In this document: positions 54,681 to 64,000 of the stretch, piece by piece | Position numbering within the stretch: the stretch's first letter is position 1 | Layout: each line of letters starts with the position of its first letter | Source of the DNA: Pontibacillus litoralis JSM 072002 | GTDB taxonomy: Bacteria > Bacillota > Bacilli > Bacillales > BH030062 | Reading direction: 5' to 3' | Length of the DNA stretch: 64,000 bases | NCBI RefSeq assembly: GCF_000775615.1 | Contig: NZ_AVPG01000006.1 | Location: 1 to 64,000, forward strand | Made by a program: the position numbers and the translations under genes | The notes under the pieces: generated by a model | Databases searched by the model: none | What the model was told of the DNA's origin: nothing | What the model saw: only the letters and a program-made list of their open reading frames with translations

Positions 54681-54709
54681 ACCTCCGTAAGTTAGTTCTA
54701 AACGGAGGC
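54681..54709 (-). terminator. Intrinsic terminator of the yng-type operon
   Basis: Stem CCTCCGT / ACGGAGG (54682-54688 with 54702-54708); the minus strand then reads TTTTCCC. It separates yngE from the murE-like gene. Confidence 0.68.
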
Positions 54710-54720
54710 TCATCATTTCA

Positions 54721-56256
54721 TTATACTGGGTAAACCCCATGTTTGCGTTCTGTAAACGTCTTATTTTTTGATTCATAGGCAGCAAAGCGGCGAATTAATA
54801 GGGAACGTAAGTCTTCTGGTTCCACAATATCATCAATAATCATCTCAGAGGCCAGGCGATAAATATCGATGTCTTCCTTATACTCTGCTTGCTTTTGTGC
54901 TATAAATGCTGCGCGTTCTTCTTCGGGAAGTTCAGCGATTTTGTTCGCATAGACAGCATTAACTGCTGCTTCCGGTCCCATAACCGCAATTTGCGCACTC
55001 GGTAATGCAATGCAGCAATCTGGTTCAAAAGCAGGGCCAGCCATCGCATACAACCCTGCGCCGTATGCTTTTCTTACAATTACCGATATTTTGGGAACGG
55101 TTGCTTCGCTCATTGCAGAAATCATCTTTGCTCCATGTCGTATTATACCAGCTTTTTCAACTTTTGTCCCAATCATAAACCCAGGAATATCAGCAAGAAA
55201 TAGTAGCGGAATATGGAAGGCGTCACATAGCTGAATAAACTTGGCTGCCTTATCCGCAGAATCATGAAATAAAACGCCACCTTTCATGCGAGGCTGGTTC
55301 GCAATGATTCCAACTGGCTTGCCATCGATTCGGGCTAATCCTGTAATTAATTCCCTTGCAAATAACCGCTTCACTTCACAGAAAGAATCTTCATCAATGA
55401 TATGATCAATGAATTCATACATATCAAACGGAGCATTTTGATTATCTGGTAGTAATTGTTTAATTGTTTTCTCAGAAGACTTGGTTGATTTAGCTAGTTG
55501 AATTGGTGGCTTCTCTTTATAGTTCGCTGGAAAATATGATAAATAGCGCTTCGCATAGGCAATCGCGTCTTTTTCCGTTTTCGCTAACACATCTCCACAA
55601 CCAGATTCCGCACAGTGCATTTTGGCACCGCCCATTTCTTCAAGTGTTACTTTCTCACCAATGACTTTCTCTGCCATTCGTGGTGAGCCTAAATACATCG
55701 ATGCATTTCCTTTAACCATAATGACGATGTCACAAAAAGCCGGAATATAAGCGCCACCTGCCGCAGATGGTCCAAATAATAAACAAACTTGAGGCACGCA
55801 ACCAGATAATTTCACTTGATTATAAAAAATACGTCCTGCGCCTCGTCGACCAGGGAACATCTCGACTTGATCGGTTATTCTAGCACCCGCTGAATCAACT
55901 AAATAAAGCATAGGCAACTCTAATGTTTGGGCTGTTTCTTGAATCCGAATTATTTTTTCGACTGTACGAGCCCCCCATGAACCTGCTTTTACCGTGGAAT
56001 CATTGGCCATTACACAAACCTTCTGTCCATTCACTTTTCCAATGCCTGTTACAACCCCATCTGCAGGTAAAGAATTAGCTTGGCAGTTAGCAAAAAAAGC
56101 ATCTTCTATATCTAGATCATCGTCTAAAAGCATTGCTAATCGGTCTCGCACAAACATTTTTCCCTTTTCTTCATTCCGCTGATGATACTTTTCTCCGCCT
56201 CCTTGTTTAATTTTTTCTATACGCGAATGCAATGTTTGCTCTACGTTCGTATTCAT
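54721..56256 (-). CDS. yngE: Acyl-CoA carboxylase carboxyltransferase subunit
   Basis: The 511-residue carboxyltransferase has GSWGARTVEKIIRIQE, the acyl-CoA region LFGPSAAGGAYIPAF and the biotin region ADIPGFMIGTKVEKAGIIRHG and KISVIVRKAYGAGLYAMAGP. This is the methylcrotonyl/propionyl-CoA carboxylase beta type. Operon context (HMG-CoA lyase, enoyl-CoA hydratase) favours methylcrotonyl-CoA carboxylation in leucine breakdown. Gene order equals B. subtilis yngJ-yngE, which is expressed in the mother cell. Confidence 0.9.
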   Translation of the reverse strand: MNTNVEQTLHSRIEKIKQGGGEKYHQRNEEKGKMFVRDRLAMLLDDDLDIEDAFFANCQANSLPADGVVTGIGKVNGQKVCVMANDSTVKAGSWGARTVEKIIRIQETAQTLELPMLYLVDSAGARITDQVEMFPGRRGAGRIFYNQVKLSGCVPQVCLLFGPSAAGGAYIPAFCDIVIMVKGNASMYLGSPRMAEKVIGEKVTLEEMGGAKMHCAESGCGDVLAKTEKDAIAYAKRYLSYFPANYKEKPPIQLAKSTKSSEKTIKQLLPDNQNAPFDMYEFIDHIIDEDSFCEVKRLFARELITGLARIDGKPVGIIANQPRMKGGVLFHDSADKAAKFIQLCDAFHIPLLFLADIPGFMIGTKVEKAGIIRHGAKMISAMSEATVPKISVIVRKAYGAGLYAMAGPAFEPDCCIALPSAQIAVMGPEAAVNAVYANKIAELPEEERAAFIAQKQAEYKEDIDIYRLASEMIIDDIVEPEDLRSLLIRRFAAYESKNKTFTERKHGVYPV

Positions 56257-56268
56257 CTTCCATCCCTC

Positions 56269-57054
56269 CTATTTTCCTTGATAGACTGGCTTGCGCTTCT
56301 CTTTAAATGCGCGTAATCCTTCTAAGCGATCTTCTGTTGGAATGGTCGCTTCATAACACATCCACTCTAAGGAAAGTCCTGTCGTTAATCCTACCTCTTG
56401 GCCTTTTTGGATTGCTTTTTTTGCTTGTATTAAGGATATGGGGGCATTGCTAGCAATTTGAGACGCTAATGTGAGCACTTCATTCATTAACAATTGTTGA
56501 GGAATGACCCGCTCTACTATGCCTATGTGATACGCTTCGTGAGCGTCGATTCGTTTCGCACTATAAATAAGTTCCTTTGCTTTTCCCACACCGACTAAAC
56601 GAGGAAGACGCTGCGTTCCCCCGGCACCTGGAATAATGCCGAGGCTTACTTCCGTTAATCCCATCTTTGCCATGTCAGAACTGTAGCGGATATCGCAAGC
56701 CAAAGCTAATTCCATCCCTCCGCCAAAGGCTACACCGTTGATGGCAGCAACTACTGGTACTCGTATTTGCTCGACCGCGTTTACGGTTTGACCGATTTTA
56801 TGTACTGCATCAACGACTTGCCGTTCATTCATTGTAGATCGCTCTTTCAAATCTGCACCTGCACAAAATGCTTTATCGCCTGCTCCTGTTATAACGACAC
56901 AACGAATATCATCCATTTTATTAATTTCTTTCGTTGCTTGTATAACATCATCCATCAGCTGTAAGGAAAATGCATTCGCTGCTTCTTGTCGATTTAATGT
57001 AAGTAATATAATATGATCACCTTTACGCTCTAGAGTTACGGTAGATGTCATCAT
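56269..57054 (-). CDS. yngF: Enoyl-CoA hydratase/isomerase (methylglutaconyl-CoA hydratase-like)
   Basis: The 261-residue crotonase-fold enzyme has the oxyanion loops [10 protein letters not shown] and [20 protein letters not shown] and the active-site region [20 protein letters not shown] with the catalytic glutamates. In this operon it would hydrate methylglutaconyl-CoA to HMG-CoA. Its start overlaps the end of the HMG-CoA lyase gene by 4 nt, so the two are translationally coupled. Confidence 0.9.
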   Translation of the reverse strand: MMTSTVTLERKGDHIILLTLNRQEAANAFSLQLMDDVIQATKEINKMDDIRCVVITGAGDKAFCAGADLKERSTMNERQVVDAVHKIGQTVNAVEQIRVPVVAAINGVAFGGGMELALACDIRYSSDMAKMGLTEVSLGIIPGAGGTQRLPRLVGVGKAKELIYSAKRIDAHEAYHIGIVERVIPQQLLMNEVLTLASQIASNAPISLIQAKKAIQKGQEVGLTTGLSLEWMCYEATIPTEDRLEGLRAFKEKRKPVYQGK

Positions 57055-57959
57055 GTAATTCCTCCTTTGTTCACCATTTGCATCTGGTGGCTTGGTAAAG
57101 ATTTCTTCAATTTATTTTGTATAAATTCTCCAGCTTGTAATAGCTTCGGTAGCTCAACCTCTGTAGTCAGCCCCATTTCACTAAGCATATAAAGTAAATC
57201 GTCGGTCGCAACATTTCCAGACGCACCTTTAGCGTATGGGCAACCACCTAAACCGCCTAAAGCGCTATCAAAAGTTGCATAACCACATTGCAAGGCGGTG
57301 AGTACGTTAGCGAGAGCCGTACCTCGAGTGTTGTGGAAGTGTAAGGCGATAGCATTTTTGTCATAATATCGCTCTAATGTGGTTAATACGTTCTCTACTT
57401 GTATAGGGTTTGCTACGCCTATCGTATCTCCAATAGATAGCTCATCAATCCCCATGTCAAATAGTCGATCACACACACGAAGCGTTTGCTCCAGCTTCAC
57501 TTCTCCTTCATAAGGACAACCAAATACCGTCGATACGTATGCTCGAACAGATTTATTCGCTGCCCTTGCTTCCGAAACAACTTGCTGTAATACTGGAAAT
57601 GTCGCATTGATGCTTTTATTGATGTTGTACTGATTATGAGATTCTGAAGCGGACATAAACACAGACACTTCGTCCATATCCGCTTCTAATGCACGTTCTA
57701 ACCCTTTTTGATTTGGTACTAACGCTGCATACGTTATACCAGGCTTGCGCTTAATTTGTTTAGCCACTTGCAGCGAGTCACTCAATTGCGGTATCCATTT
57801 CGGGTGCACAAAGGACGTAATTTCAATATACGTTAGCCCTGTTTCTGACAGATGGTTAATCCATTCGACTTTGTCATCTGTTGAAATCGTCGTAGACTCA
57901 TTTTGTAACCCATCACGTGGACCTACCTCTTTCAATATCGCTTGTTGTGGTATGTGCAC
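57051..57959 (-). CDS. yngG: Hydroxymethylglutaryl-CoA lyase
   Basis: The 302-residue DRE-TIM lyase has the catalytic ILKEVGPRDGLQNES, the metal histidines in ALHFHNTRGTAL and the flexible-loop cysteine in ALGGLGGCPYAKGASGN. It splits HMG-CoA into acetoacetate and acetyl-CoA, the last step of leucine breakdown. It follows the biotin carrier gene by 9 nt. Confidence 0.93.
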   Translation of the reverse strand: MHIPQQAILKEVGPRDGLQNESTTISTDDKVEWINHLSETGLTYIEITSFVHPKWIPQLSDSLQVAKQIKRKPGITYAALVPNQKGLERALEADMDEVSVFMSASESHNQYNINKSINATFPVLQQVVSEARAANKSVRAYVSTVFGCPYEGEVKLEQTLRVCDRLFDMGIDELSIGDTIGVANPIQVENVLTTLERYYDKNAIALHFHNTRGTALANVLTALQCGYATFDSALGGLGGCPYAKGASGNVATDDLLYMLSEMGLTTEVELPKLLQAGEFIQNKLKKSLPSHQMQMVNKGGIT

Positions 57960-57968
57960 ACTATCACC

Positions 57969-58187
57969 TCAAGATTCTTTAATAGTTGCTAACACGTCGC
58001 CTTCATTGACAAAATCACCTTCTTGCACTTTAATATCAACTACAGTGCCATCTTCATCTGTTTGTATCGGGATTTCCATTTTCATCGACTCTAGAATGAC
58101 AAGGTCTTGTCCGTCTGTCACTTCATCGCCCTGTGCAACTACGATTTTCCACACACTACCTGCCATATTTGCTTTAACCTCAATCAT
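57969..58187 (-). CDS. yngHB: Biotin/lipoyl attachment (BCCP) protein
   Basis: The 72-residue free-standing biotinyl domain carries its lysine in ILESMKMEIP (Lys36) with the symmetric fold VKANMAGSVWKIVVAQGDEV. It overlaps the biotin carboxylase gene by 4 nt. B. subtilis has the same split arrangement, where the two were once called yngH. The short form lacks the Pro/Ala linker of AccB. Confidence 0.93.
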   Translation of the reverse strand: MIEVKANMAGSVWKIVVAQGDEVTDGQDLVILESMKMEIPIQTDEDGTVVDIKVQEGDFVNEGDVLATIKES

Positions 58188-59536
58188 TTTGCTTCCTCCT
58201 TCACGTAGTGAACGTCTATAAAACTAGTGTCCGTATTACCTGATTGGAATGCTTCAGTGTTTACGATTTGCTTTAGCATTGGAATATTCGTTTTGATGCC
58301 TTCTATTGAGTAATCTTGTAATGCCTGGCACATCACGTGAATTGCTTCGCTTCTTGTAGCAGCGCTTGTAATACATTTAGCAATCATAGGGTCATAAAAT
58401 GGCGATACAAAGGAATGACCGTTTACTGCTAATTCATGACGGACACTCTCACCTTGTGGAAGGCTCAGCGCTGTAATTTGTCCTGGCGCAGGGTAAAAGG
58501 TATGCGGATCTTCTGCATAAATGCGCACTTCGATAGCGTGTCCGTCTATACAAATATCTTCCTGCTTATATCGAATCGCTTCTCCAGCTGCAATTCGAAG
58601 TTGCTCTTCCACGAGGTCCACACCAGTAATTTGTTCTGTGATTGGATGTTCTACTTGAAGTCTTGTGTTCATCTCCAGAAAATAAAATTGCTGCTGATCA
58701 TCAACGAGAAATTCAACCGTACCTGCATTGTAATAACTAATCGCTTTCGCTGCTTTCATCGCCGCTTCTCCCATCTGTTGCCTTGTTGCTTCTGAAATAA
58801 ACGGAGAAGGAGCTTCTTCAATTACTTTTTGATGCCTCCGTTGAATAGAGCATTCGCGTTCAAATAAATGTATGGTCGTTCCAAATTTGTCGGCTAGCAC
58901 TTGCATTTCAACATGATGAGGACGGACAATCCTTTTCTCTAAAAACATCGTTCCATTTCCAAAAAACATTTGGGCACGCCTTGAATTACTTTCGAAAGCT
59001 TTCTTCAACTCTTCATCAGAATGAACGACTTGCATCCCAATACCGCCACCACCTGCTGCTGCTTTTAACATGACCGGATAACCGATAGAATGAGCAGCTT
59101 CTATGGCATCTTCAACTGTTGCTACAGCATCTTTTGTACCAGGAATAACGGGAACACCTGCTGCTTGCATCGTTTTCCGCGCTTGCACCTTATCCCCCAT
59201 TTTCGCCATCGCCTCAGGGGAAGGTCCGATAAACGTAACGCCTTTTTGTTCCATCGTTTTGGCAAAGTCTCCATTTTCACTTAATAAGCCATAGCCCGGA
59301 TGAACAGCATCAGCACCAGATTTCGCAACTATTTCTAACACCTTTTCTACATCAAGATAGCTTTCATGAACCTTTGCACCACCTAATGGATAACTTTCAT
59401 CCGCTTCTTGTACAAATGGTTTATCTTCGTCTGGCTCCGCATAAATCGCAACCGTTTGAATGTTCATCTTCTTGCATGTGCGAATAATCCGAGAAGCGAT
59501 TTCCCCTCTATTGGCAATAAGAACTTTCTGAAACAT
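58184..59536 (-). CDS. yngHA: Biotin carboxylase subunit
   Basis: The 450-residue enzyme has the ATP-grasp loop LKAAAGGGGIGMQVV, the N-terminal KVLIANRGEIASRIIRTCKK and the catalytic EMNTRLQVEHPITEQ. It carboxylates the biotin on the neighbouring carrier; the carboxyl group then passes to yngE's acyl-CoA. It is a paralogue of AccC of fatty acid synthesis; operon context separates the two. Confidence 0.93.
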   Translation of the reverse strand: MFQKVLIANRGEIASRIIRTCKKMNIQTVAIYAEPDEDKPFVQEADESYPLGGAKVHESYLDVEKVLEIVAKSGADAVHPGYGLLSENGDFAKTMEQKGVTFIGPSPEAMAKMGDKVQARKTMQAAGVPVIPGTKDAVATVEDAIEAAHSIGYPVMLKAAAGGGGIGMQVVHSDEELKKAFESNSRRAQMFFGNGTMFLEKRIVRPHHVEMQVLADKFGTTIHLFERECSIQRRHQKVIEEAPSPFISEATRQQMGEAAMKAAKAISYYNAGTVEFLVDDQQQFYFLEMNTRLQVEHPITEQITGVDLVEEQLRIAAGEAIRYKQEDICIDGHAIEVRIYAEDPHTFYPAPGQITALSLPQGESVRHELAVNGHSFVSPFYDPMIAKCITSAATRSEAIHVMCQALQDYSIEGIKTNIPMLKQIVNTEAFQSGNTDTSFIDVHYVKEEAK

Positions 59537-59548
59537 GTGATCCCTCCT

Positions 59549-61186
59549 TTATTGATAATGGATTAGTGCTTGTGCATTTTCCCTCAATTTAAATTTTTGA
59601 ATTTTTCCACTTGCTGTCATTGGGTATTCATCAACAAATGCTACATGCCTTGGGATTTTGTGACGGGAAATTCGACCATTACAAAAATGGTGAATATCTT
59701 CCTTTGTTGCATGCGCACCATCTTTCAATATGATAAAGGCCATTAATTGCTCCCCATACTTCTCATCTGGAACCCCTACTACTTGAACGTCTAATATAGC
59801 TGGATGCTGATAAAGGAATTCCTCTACTTCACGTGGATAAATATTCTCTCCACCCCGAATGACCATATCTTTCATGCGTCCAGTTATTTCTACATAGCCT
59901 TGTTCATCCATAACTGCAATATCCCCTGTATGAAGCCAGCCCGCTTCATCAATGGCCATGTAAGTTGCTTCTTCATTTTTATAATAGCCCTCCATCACTA
60001 AATATCCTCGCGTACACAATTCTCCCGGTATACCAGCTTCTGCTTCTTCCCCTGTTGCAGGATCAATAATTTTCACCTCAACGTCTGGATGAGCTTTGCC
60101 AACACTACTTACACGTAATTTAATCGGATCATCCGTTTTCGTTTGAGTAATGACAGGCGAAGCTTCCGTTTGACCATAAGCAATCGTAATTTCTTCTGCT
60201 CCCATTTTTTCAATTACGCTTTTCATTACTTCCATAGGGCATGGCGAACCTGACATAATGCCAGTCCTTAAATGATTAATAGTAAACTCTTCAAAACGCG
60301 GGTGGTTTAGTTCAGCAATAAACATGGTTGGTACACCGTGTAGAGCGGTACAATTCTCTTGTTCTAATGCTCGCAAAACTTGCTCTGCATCAAATTGTTC
60401 CATTAACACCATTGTCGTTCCTTTGGATACAGCTGCTAATATTCCTAGCACACAACCGAAACAATGAAAGAACGGTACAGGGATACATAGACGGTCTTGT
60501 TTCGTAAGCTTCATGCAATCTGCCACTTTGTTACCGTTGTTTACAATATTATAGTGGGAAAGCATAACACCCTTTGGGAAACCTGTTGTACCAGATGTGT
60601 ATTGCATGTTGATCACGTCTTGATAATGTAACATCGCTTTCCGTTGGTTCAAGGCATCATCAGGTACTTGTTCACTTAATTGCAATAACTCCTCCCACGT
60701 GTAAAGGCTTTCATCACTTTGATCACTTAACATAATGATATTGTTTAGGTTTGGTAAGTTAGGTGCGTGTAGTTCACCTTTAGTTGAGGTTTCTAGATGT
60801 GGACATATTTGCTTTAAAATGTTGAAATAAGAAGTCCCTTTATAGTGTTCTGCAAGGATTAACGTAGTGGAGTCGGATTGTTTTAGTAGATATTCTAATT
60901 CACTAGCTTGATAATTTGTATTAACGGTAACAAGCACGGCACCTATTTTGGCAGTAGCAAATTGACTAATAAGCCACTCTGGTTTATTGTCCGACCAAAT
61001 CGCAACATGATCTCCTTTTTGTATACCTAGTGCTATCATGCCTTTGGCTGCTTCGTTGACTAGCTCGTTAAATTCATGATACGTCTTGCGCATTTGATGC
61101 TCTGGATAAACAAAAGCCTCATGATCAGGGTGGTTCTTCACTTTTTCCTCTAGTAGTTCTCCAACTGTCGATTGTAATAAAGACAT
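59549..61186 (-). CDS. yngI: AMP-forming acyl-CoA synthetase
   Basis: The 545-residue enzyme has the P-loop MQYTSGTTGFPKGVMLSH, ITIAYGQTEASPV, the lid GRMKDMVIRGGENIYPREVE and the catalytic lysine in TASGKIQKF. It activates a medium or branched-chain acid to the CoA ester, feeding the acyl-CoA dehydrogenase upstream in the operon. GGAGGAATACG precedes the ATG. Acetoacetate as substrate is also possible from the context. Confidence 0.9.
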   Translation of the reverse strand: MSLLQSTVGELLEEKVKNHPDHEAFVYPEHQMRKTYHEFNELVNEAAKGMIALGIQKGDHVAIWSDNKPEWLISQFATAKIGAVLVTVNTNYQASELEYLLKQSDSTTLILAEHYKGTSYFNILKQICPHLETSTKGELHAPNLPNLNNIIMLSDQSDESLYTWEELLQLSEQVPDDALNQRKAMLHYQDVINMQYTSGTTGFPKGVMLSHYNIVNNGNKVADCMKLTKQDRLCIPVPFFHCFGCVLGILAAVSKGTTMVLMEQFDAEQVLRALEQENCTALHGVPTMFIAELNHPRFEEFTINHLRTGIMSGSPCPMEVMKSVIEKMGAEEITIAYGQTEASPVITQTKTDDPIKLRVSSVGKAHPDVEVKIIDPATGEEAEAGIPGELCTRGYLVMEGYYKNEEATYMAIDEAGWLHTGDIAVMDEQGYVEITGRMKDMVIRGGENIYPREVEEFLYQHPAILDVQVVGVPDEKYGEQLMAFIILKDGAHATKEDIHHFCNGRISRHKIPRHVAFVDEYPMTASGKIQKFKLRENAQALIHYQ

Positions 61187-61209
61187 CGTATTCCTCCCAT
61201 GAAATTAAA

Positions 61210-62352
61210 TTAACAACCTAGTTCTCTACTTATAACAAGGCGCTGTATTTCCGAGGTGCCTTCCCCAATTTCCAGTAATTTCGCATCACGTAAATAGCGC
61301 TCCACTTCATATTCTCTCATGTAGCCGTAACCACCATGAATTTGTATAGCTTCATTAGCTGAACGAGAAGCGGTTTCAGATGCATATAATTTCGCATAGG
61401 CTGACTCTTTTTTAAACGGTTTACCTTGATCCTTTAACCATGCTGCTTTCATTACCATCGTCCGGGCTAGTTCCACTTCCATCGCCATATCCGCTAGTTT
61501 AAATTGAATGGCTTGGAATTTACTGATTGGCTTTCCGAATTGTTTTCGTTCTTTCGCATAGGATAGTGCCTTATCTAAAGATGCTTGCGCAATTCCTACC
61601 GCTAGCGCCGCAATAGAAATTCGTCCACCATCTAGCGTATACAAAAACTGATTAAAGCCTTTGTCAGGATCACCTAAAATATTTTCTTTCGGAATGCGAA
61701 CATCTTCTAACACAATCTCTGAAGTATTGGAGGCACGGACACCCATCTTATCGTAATTACTTTGAATCGTCATTCCCTTCGAACCTTGAGGGATGAGAAA
61801 AGCCGATATAATACTTTTTCCACGGTCATCTTTACCTGTAACAGCAGTAGCGGTAATCGTGCGAGCATATTGTGCATTTGTAATCCACGATTTCTCTCCA
61901 TTAAGTACATATTCGTTCCCATCAAGTAACGCCTTCGTCTGTGTACCACCAGCATCAGAGCCAGCATTAGGTTCCGTTAAGCCAAATGATGCTAATGCTT
62001 CACCTTTCGCTAGTGGAACAAGGAATTCCTGCTTCTGTTTTTCTGTACCGAAATAATAAATCGGACTAGCTCCTAAGGAAACCGCAGCAGCGTAGCTTAA
62101 TCCTGTCCCGCCACAAACGCGTCCTATCTCTTCTACAGCCAAAGCATATGTTACGGTATCTCCACCTACACCGCCATATTCCTCTGGAAAAGGTATACCG
62201 AGAATCCCCAATTCGCCCATTTGATCGAAGATATCTTTAGGGAACGTAGCGTTTTTATCTAACTCAACAGCACGCGGCGCAATCACTTCTTGGGCAAATT
62301 CCCGCACCATCTTTTTGGTCATTTCTTGTTCCTTCGTTAATAAAAAATCCAT
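61210..62352 (-). CDS. yngJ: Acyl-CoA dehydrogenase
   Basis: ATG 62352 is 7 nt after AAAGGAG; the longer frame would run through the operator. The 380-residue flavoenzyme has [28 protein letters not shown] and [20 protein letters not shown]. The terminal [10 protein letters not shown] supplies the usual catalytic glutamate found in short- and branched-chain enzymes; human isovaleryl-CoA dehydrogenase uses a different position. In the operon it likely oxidises isovaleryl-CoA or a similar branched acyl-CoA. Confidence 0.92.
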   Translation of the reverse strand: MDFLLTKEQEMTKKMVREFAQEVIAPRAVELDKNATFPKDIFDQMGELGILGIPFPEEYGGVGGDTVTYALAVEEIGRVCGGTGLSYAAAVSLGASPIYYFGTEKQKQEFLVPLAKGEALASFGLTEPNAGSDAGGTQTKALLDGNEYVLNGEKSWITNAQYARTITATAVTGKDDRGKSIISAFLIPQGSKGMTIQSNYDKMGVRASNTSEIVLEDVRIPKENILGDPDKGFNQFLYTLDGGRISIAALAVGIAQASLDKALSYAKERKQFGKPISKFQAIQFKLADMAMEVELARTMVMKAAWLKDQGKPFKKESAYAKLYASETASRSANEAIQIHGGYGYMREYEVERYLRDAKLLEIGEGTSEIQRLVISRELGC

Positions 62353-62375
62353 TTGCTCACTCCTTTTATATAGTG

Positions 62376-62399
62376 AACCGACCAACTAGTCGGTCGGTT
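62376..62399. promoter_or_regulatory. TetR-family operator before the acyl-CoA operon
   Basis: A 24-bp dyad with arms AACCGACC and GGTCGGTT and a center AACTAGTC has only one mismatched pair. It lies in the 62-nt gap between tetR and yngJ, next to a TATATA -10-like box at about 62368 on the minus strand. The spacing fits repression of the yng operon by the TetR gene's product. Confidence 0.82.
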
Positions 62400-62414
62400 G
62401 CAAACATATACGTG

Positions 62415-63050
62415 CTACCCATTATGATGCACTTCATTCTTTATCAAAAAAGACTTATTACAATCACATTTTTTTGCATCAGGAGTAAGTAAAGAATGAA
62501 GAATGAAATCAACAAATACAGAGGCAATGTCATCAATCGACTGCGCACCATCTTTGCGATACCATTTATATGTCCAGTTCACCATGCCTAAAATCGCCAT
62601 ACCTGCAATGTTAGGTGGTAATTCGGAGCGGAATTCTCCAGCTTGTTGGCCTTCCTCAACAACGTGAAAAATATTTCGTTTAAACTGATCCCTTTTCTTC
62701 TTAATTAGTTCTTCATATTCCGGCTTTAAGTACGTGCTTTCTTGATAAAAGACAGAGATATGTGCTTTGTAAATATCGAAAACTCGTACAAAAGAATATA
62801 CGATGGCTTGAAGCTGCTTGGTAGGGGTATCATACTGTTTTTTCGCTTGATTGGCTTTCTTTAATACATATGTAATAAACGTATCGTGTATCACATACAA
62901 CAGTTCATCTTTTGATTGAAAGTAATGATAGAATCCCCCTTTAGAAGCCCCGCAACGCTCCACAATTTGATTGACAGAAACACCGTGATAACCATGCTTT
63001 TCAAAAAGGTCTAAGGAAGATTCTATAATTCGTTCTTTTAATGTAGCCAT
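62415..63050 (-). CDS. TetR-family repressor of the acyl-CoA operon
   Basis: The 211-residue regulator has the TetR helix-turn-helix ERIIESSLDLFEKHGYHGVS and VNQIVERCGASKGGFYHYFQ, followed by a ligand domain. Such regulators next to liu/yng or fatty-acid genes respond to acyl-CoA esters. It is first on the strand, and the operator follows it directly. GAGGTGGACGG precedes the ATG. The C-terminus (KKCDCNKSFLIKN) has two cysteines, which is unusual but not diagnostic. Confidence 0.9.
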   Translation of the reverse strand: MATLKERIIESSLDLFEKHGYHGVSVNQIVERCGASKGGFYHYFQSKDELLYVIHDTFITYVLKKANQAKKQYDTPTKQLQAIVYSFVRVFDIYKAHISVFYQESTYLKPEYEELIKKKRDQFKRNIFHVVEEGQQAGEFRSELPPNIAGMAILGMVNWTYKWYRKDGAQSIDDIASVFVDFILHSLLTPDAKKCDCNKSFLIKNEVHHNG

Positions 63051-63315
63051 CCGTCCACCTCTTCCTATTTAGGCATTGCTATTTTATTTTATCACATTTT
63101 TCTGAAAATAAAAATTATTTATAAGCAATTAAGGAATTACTTTAACTTAACAGCCAACGCATCAGATTCGTCTATGGTTTCACAATTGTCTCTCGTAATT
63201 AATGACAATCCGCTCTCGATTATTTGAATGCGTTCGCACAATCAAATACTTTGATTCACACATCATTAAGCTTTACACTTATGTAAGCTTAAGTTAACAG
63301 AAGGGATGAATACGT

Positions 63316-64000
63316 ATGGCTCAAAACATACAAGGTAAAATTGCATATATAACAGGGGCAGGAAGTGGTATTGGACGTGCTACAGCAATACAATTAGCAA
63401 AAGAAGGCGTACATATCGGTTTAATGGCTCGTACCGAAAGCAAGTTATTACGTGTTGCAAATGAAGTAAAGCAATATGGCGTCAAGGTTCATATTGCACC
63501 TTGTGATATTGCCGAGATGGACCAGGTAGAAGAAGGAGTAGATTACCTTAGAAATGGATTAGGACCTGCTGATATTCTAATTAACAATGCTGCCATTGGC
63601 GGCCACGGTTCATTTCTTGAAATGGATCCAATCGATTGGAAACGGACATTTGAAGTCAATGTGTTTGGTACCTATCACGTAACGCGTGCCGTATTGCCTC
63701 ATTTAATCGAAAAAAATAAAGGTGACATCATTACCATTTCATCTAGCAATGGATTAAAAGCAACCGCTGAGTCTACTGCCTATAGCGGATCTAAGTTCGC
63801 TATTCAAGGGATGACAGAGGCTCTAATGCAAGAAGTGCGTCGTAACAATATTCGCGTCTTTACTTTGAATCCAAGTTTAGTAGCTACGGAGCTTGCTTTT
63901 GGTGATAAATTAACAGAACATAATAACAAGGAAAAGTATATGCAACCTGAGGATTTGGCAGAATACATGGTTTCACAATTGAAACTGAATCAACGAATGT
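63316..64000 (+). CDS. SDR-family 3-oxoacyl reductase-like protein, truncated by window end
   Basis: The first 228 residues are visible. The cofactor motif AYITGAGSGIGRATAIQLAK, NNAAIGG, the catalytic ISSSNG and YSGSK are those of classical SDR enzymes of the FabG type. AAGGGATGAATACGT precedes the ATG. The substrate could be an acyl carrier, acyl-CoA or polyol; it is divergent from tetR and may belong with the acyl-CoA genes. The 3' end lies outside the window. Confidence 0.88.
   Translation, partial: MAQNIQGKIAYITGAGSGIGRATAIQLAKEGVHIGLMARTESKLLRVANEVKQYGVKVHIAPCDIAEMDQVEEGVDYLRNGLGPADILINNAAIGGHGSFLEMDPIDWKRTFEVNVFGTYHVTRAVLPHLIEKNKGDIITISSSNGLKATAESTAYSGSKFAIQGMTEALMQEVRRNNIRVFTLNPSLVATELAFGDKLTEHNNKEKYMQPEDLAEYMVSQLKLNQRM

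Overview
The window is chromosomal DNA from a low-GC, Gram-positive, probably endospore-forming member of the Bacillaceae. Pointers are strong AGGAGG-type ribosome binding sites, frequent GTG/TTG starts, many intrinsic terminators, GltC/GltAB, bacterial nitric oxide synthase, a WalR-box-controlled LysM/3D cell-wall protein, YfhD-like spore peptides and a yngJIHGFE-type leucine/acyl-CoA operon in Bacillus subtilis order. The sulfolipid and sulfur-oxidation genes would suit a marine or halophilic genus (Pontibacillus, Halobacillus, Virgibacillus, Oceanobacillus relatives), but I cannot name a genus from the sequence alone. No rRNA, tRNA, CRISPR array, complete insertion sequence or prophage is visible.

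Layout. 0-6.5 kb is a sulfur region: a TsdA-like dihaem cytochrome lipoprotein, an FAD oxidoreductase, and a tusA-dsrE-tauE operon whose promoter is covered by two CsoR/CstR-like palindromes. A small peptide gene followed by an ABC transporter pair lies between them. 6.5-13 kb holds a YkpA-type ABC-F protein, an MHYT-like histidine kinase, yhdT-panF and a cell-wall LysM/3D protein with a WalR box. 13-19 kb has two small spore-type protein genes, aldehyde dehydrogenase with its DUF779 partner, nos, uvsE and a formate/nitrite-type channel. 19-26 kb is gltC divergent from gltA-gltB. 26-42.5 kb is housekeeping and accessory: an M23 lipoprotein, a PadR/HAAS pair, an esterase, a MarR-controlled DMT exporter, PPK2, a class B PBP, GNAT, MmcQ, RluA, YjiH and two decayed genes. 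42.6-44.2 kb is mostly non-coding. 44-46.5 kb carries sqdB and sqdX for sulfolipid (SQDG) synthesis. 46.8-49.3 kb has a PadR-like regulator and an acyl-CoA synthetase. 49.3-52.8 kb is a response regulator-kinase-SCO-YtkA operon. 53-63 kb is a divergent murE paralogue followed by the yng/liu acyl-CoA operon with its TetR regulator. The last gene, an SDR reductase, runs off the end.

How it fits together. Thiosulfate or sulfane sulfur handling (TsdA-like, TusA, DsrE, TauE) is linked conceptually to sulfolipid synthesis, because UDP-sulfoquinovose synthase uses sulfite-level sulfur; that link is inference. Nitrogen assimilation (GltC-GltAB), NO synthesis and an FNT channel lie side by side without evidence of co-regulation. 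The least ordinary signals are the twin operators over the tusA promoter, identical 19-bp operators before an apparently leaderless marR and its exporter, two forespore-type promoters before paired small proteins, an AraC/ABC-exporter chimeric pseudogene, a GNAT gene that seems to have lost its start codon, and sqd genes in a Bacillaceae context.
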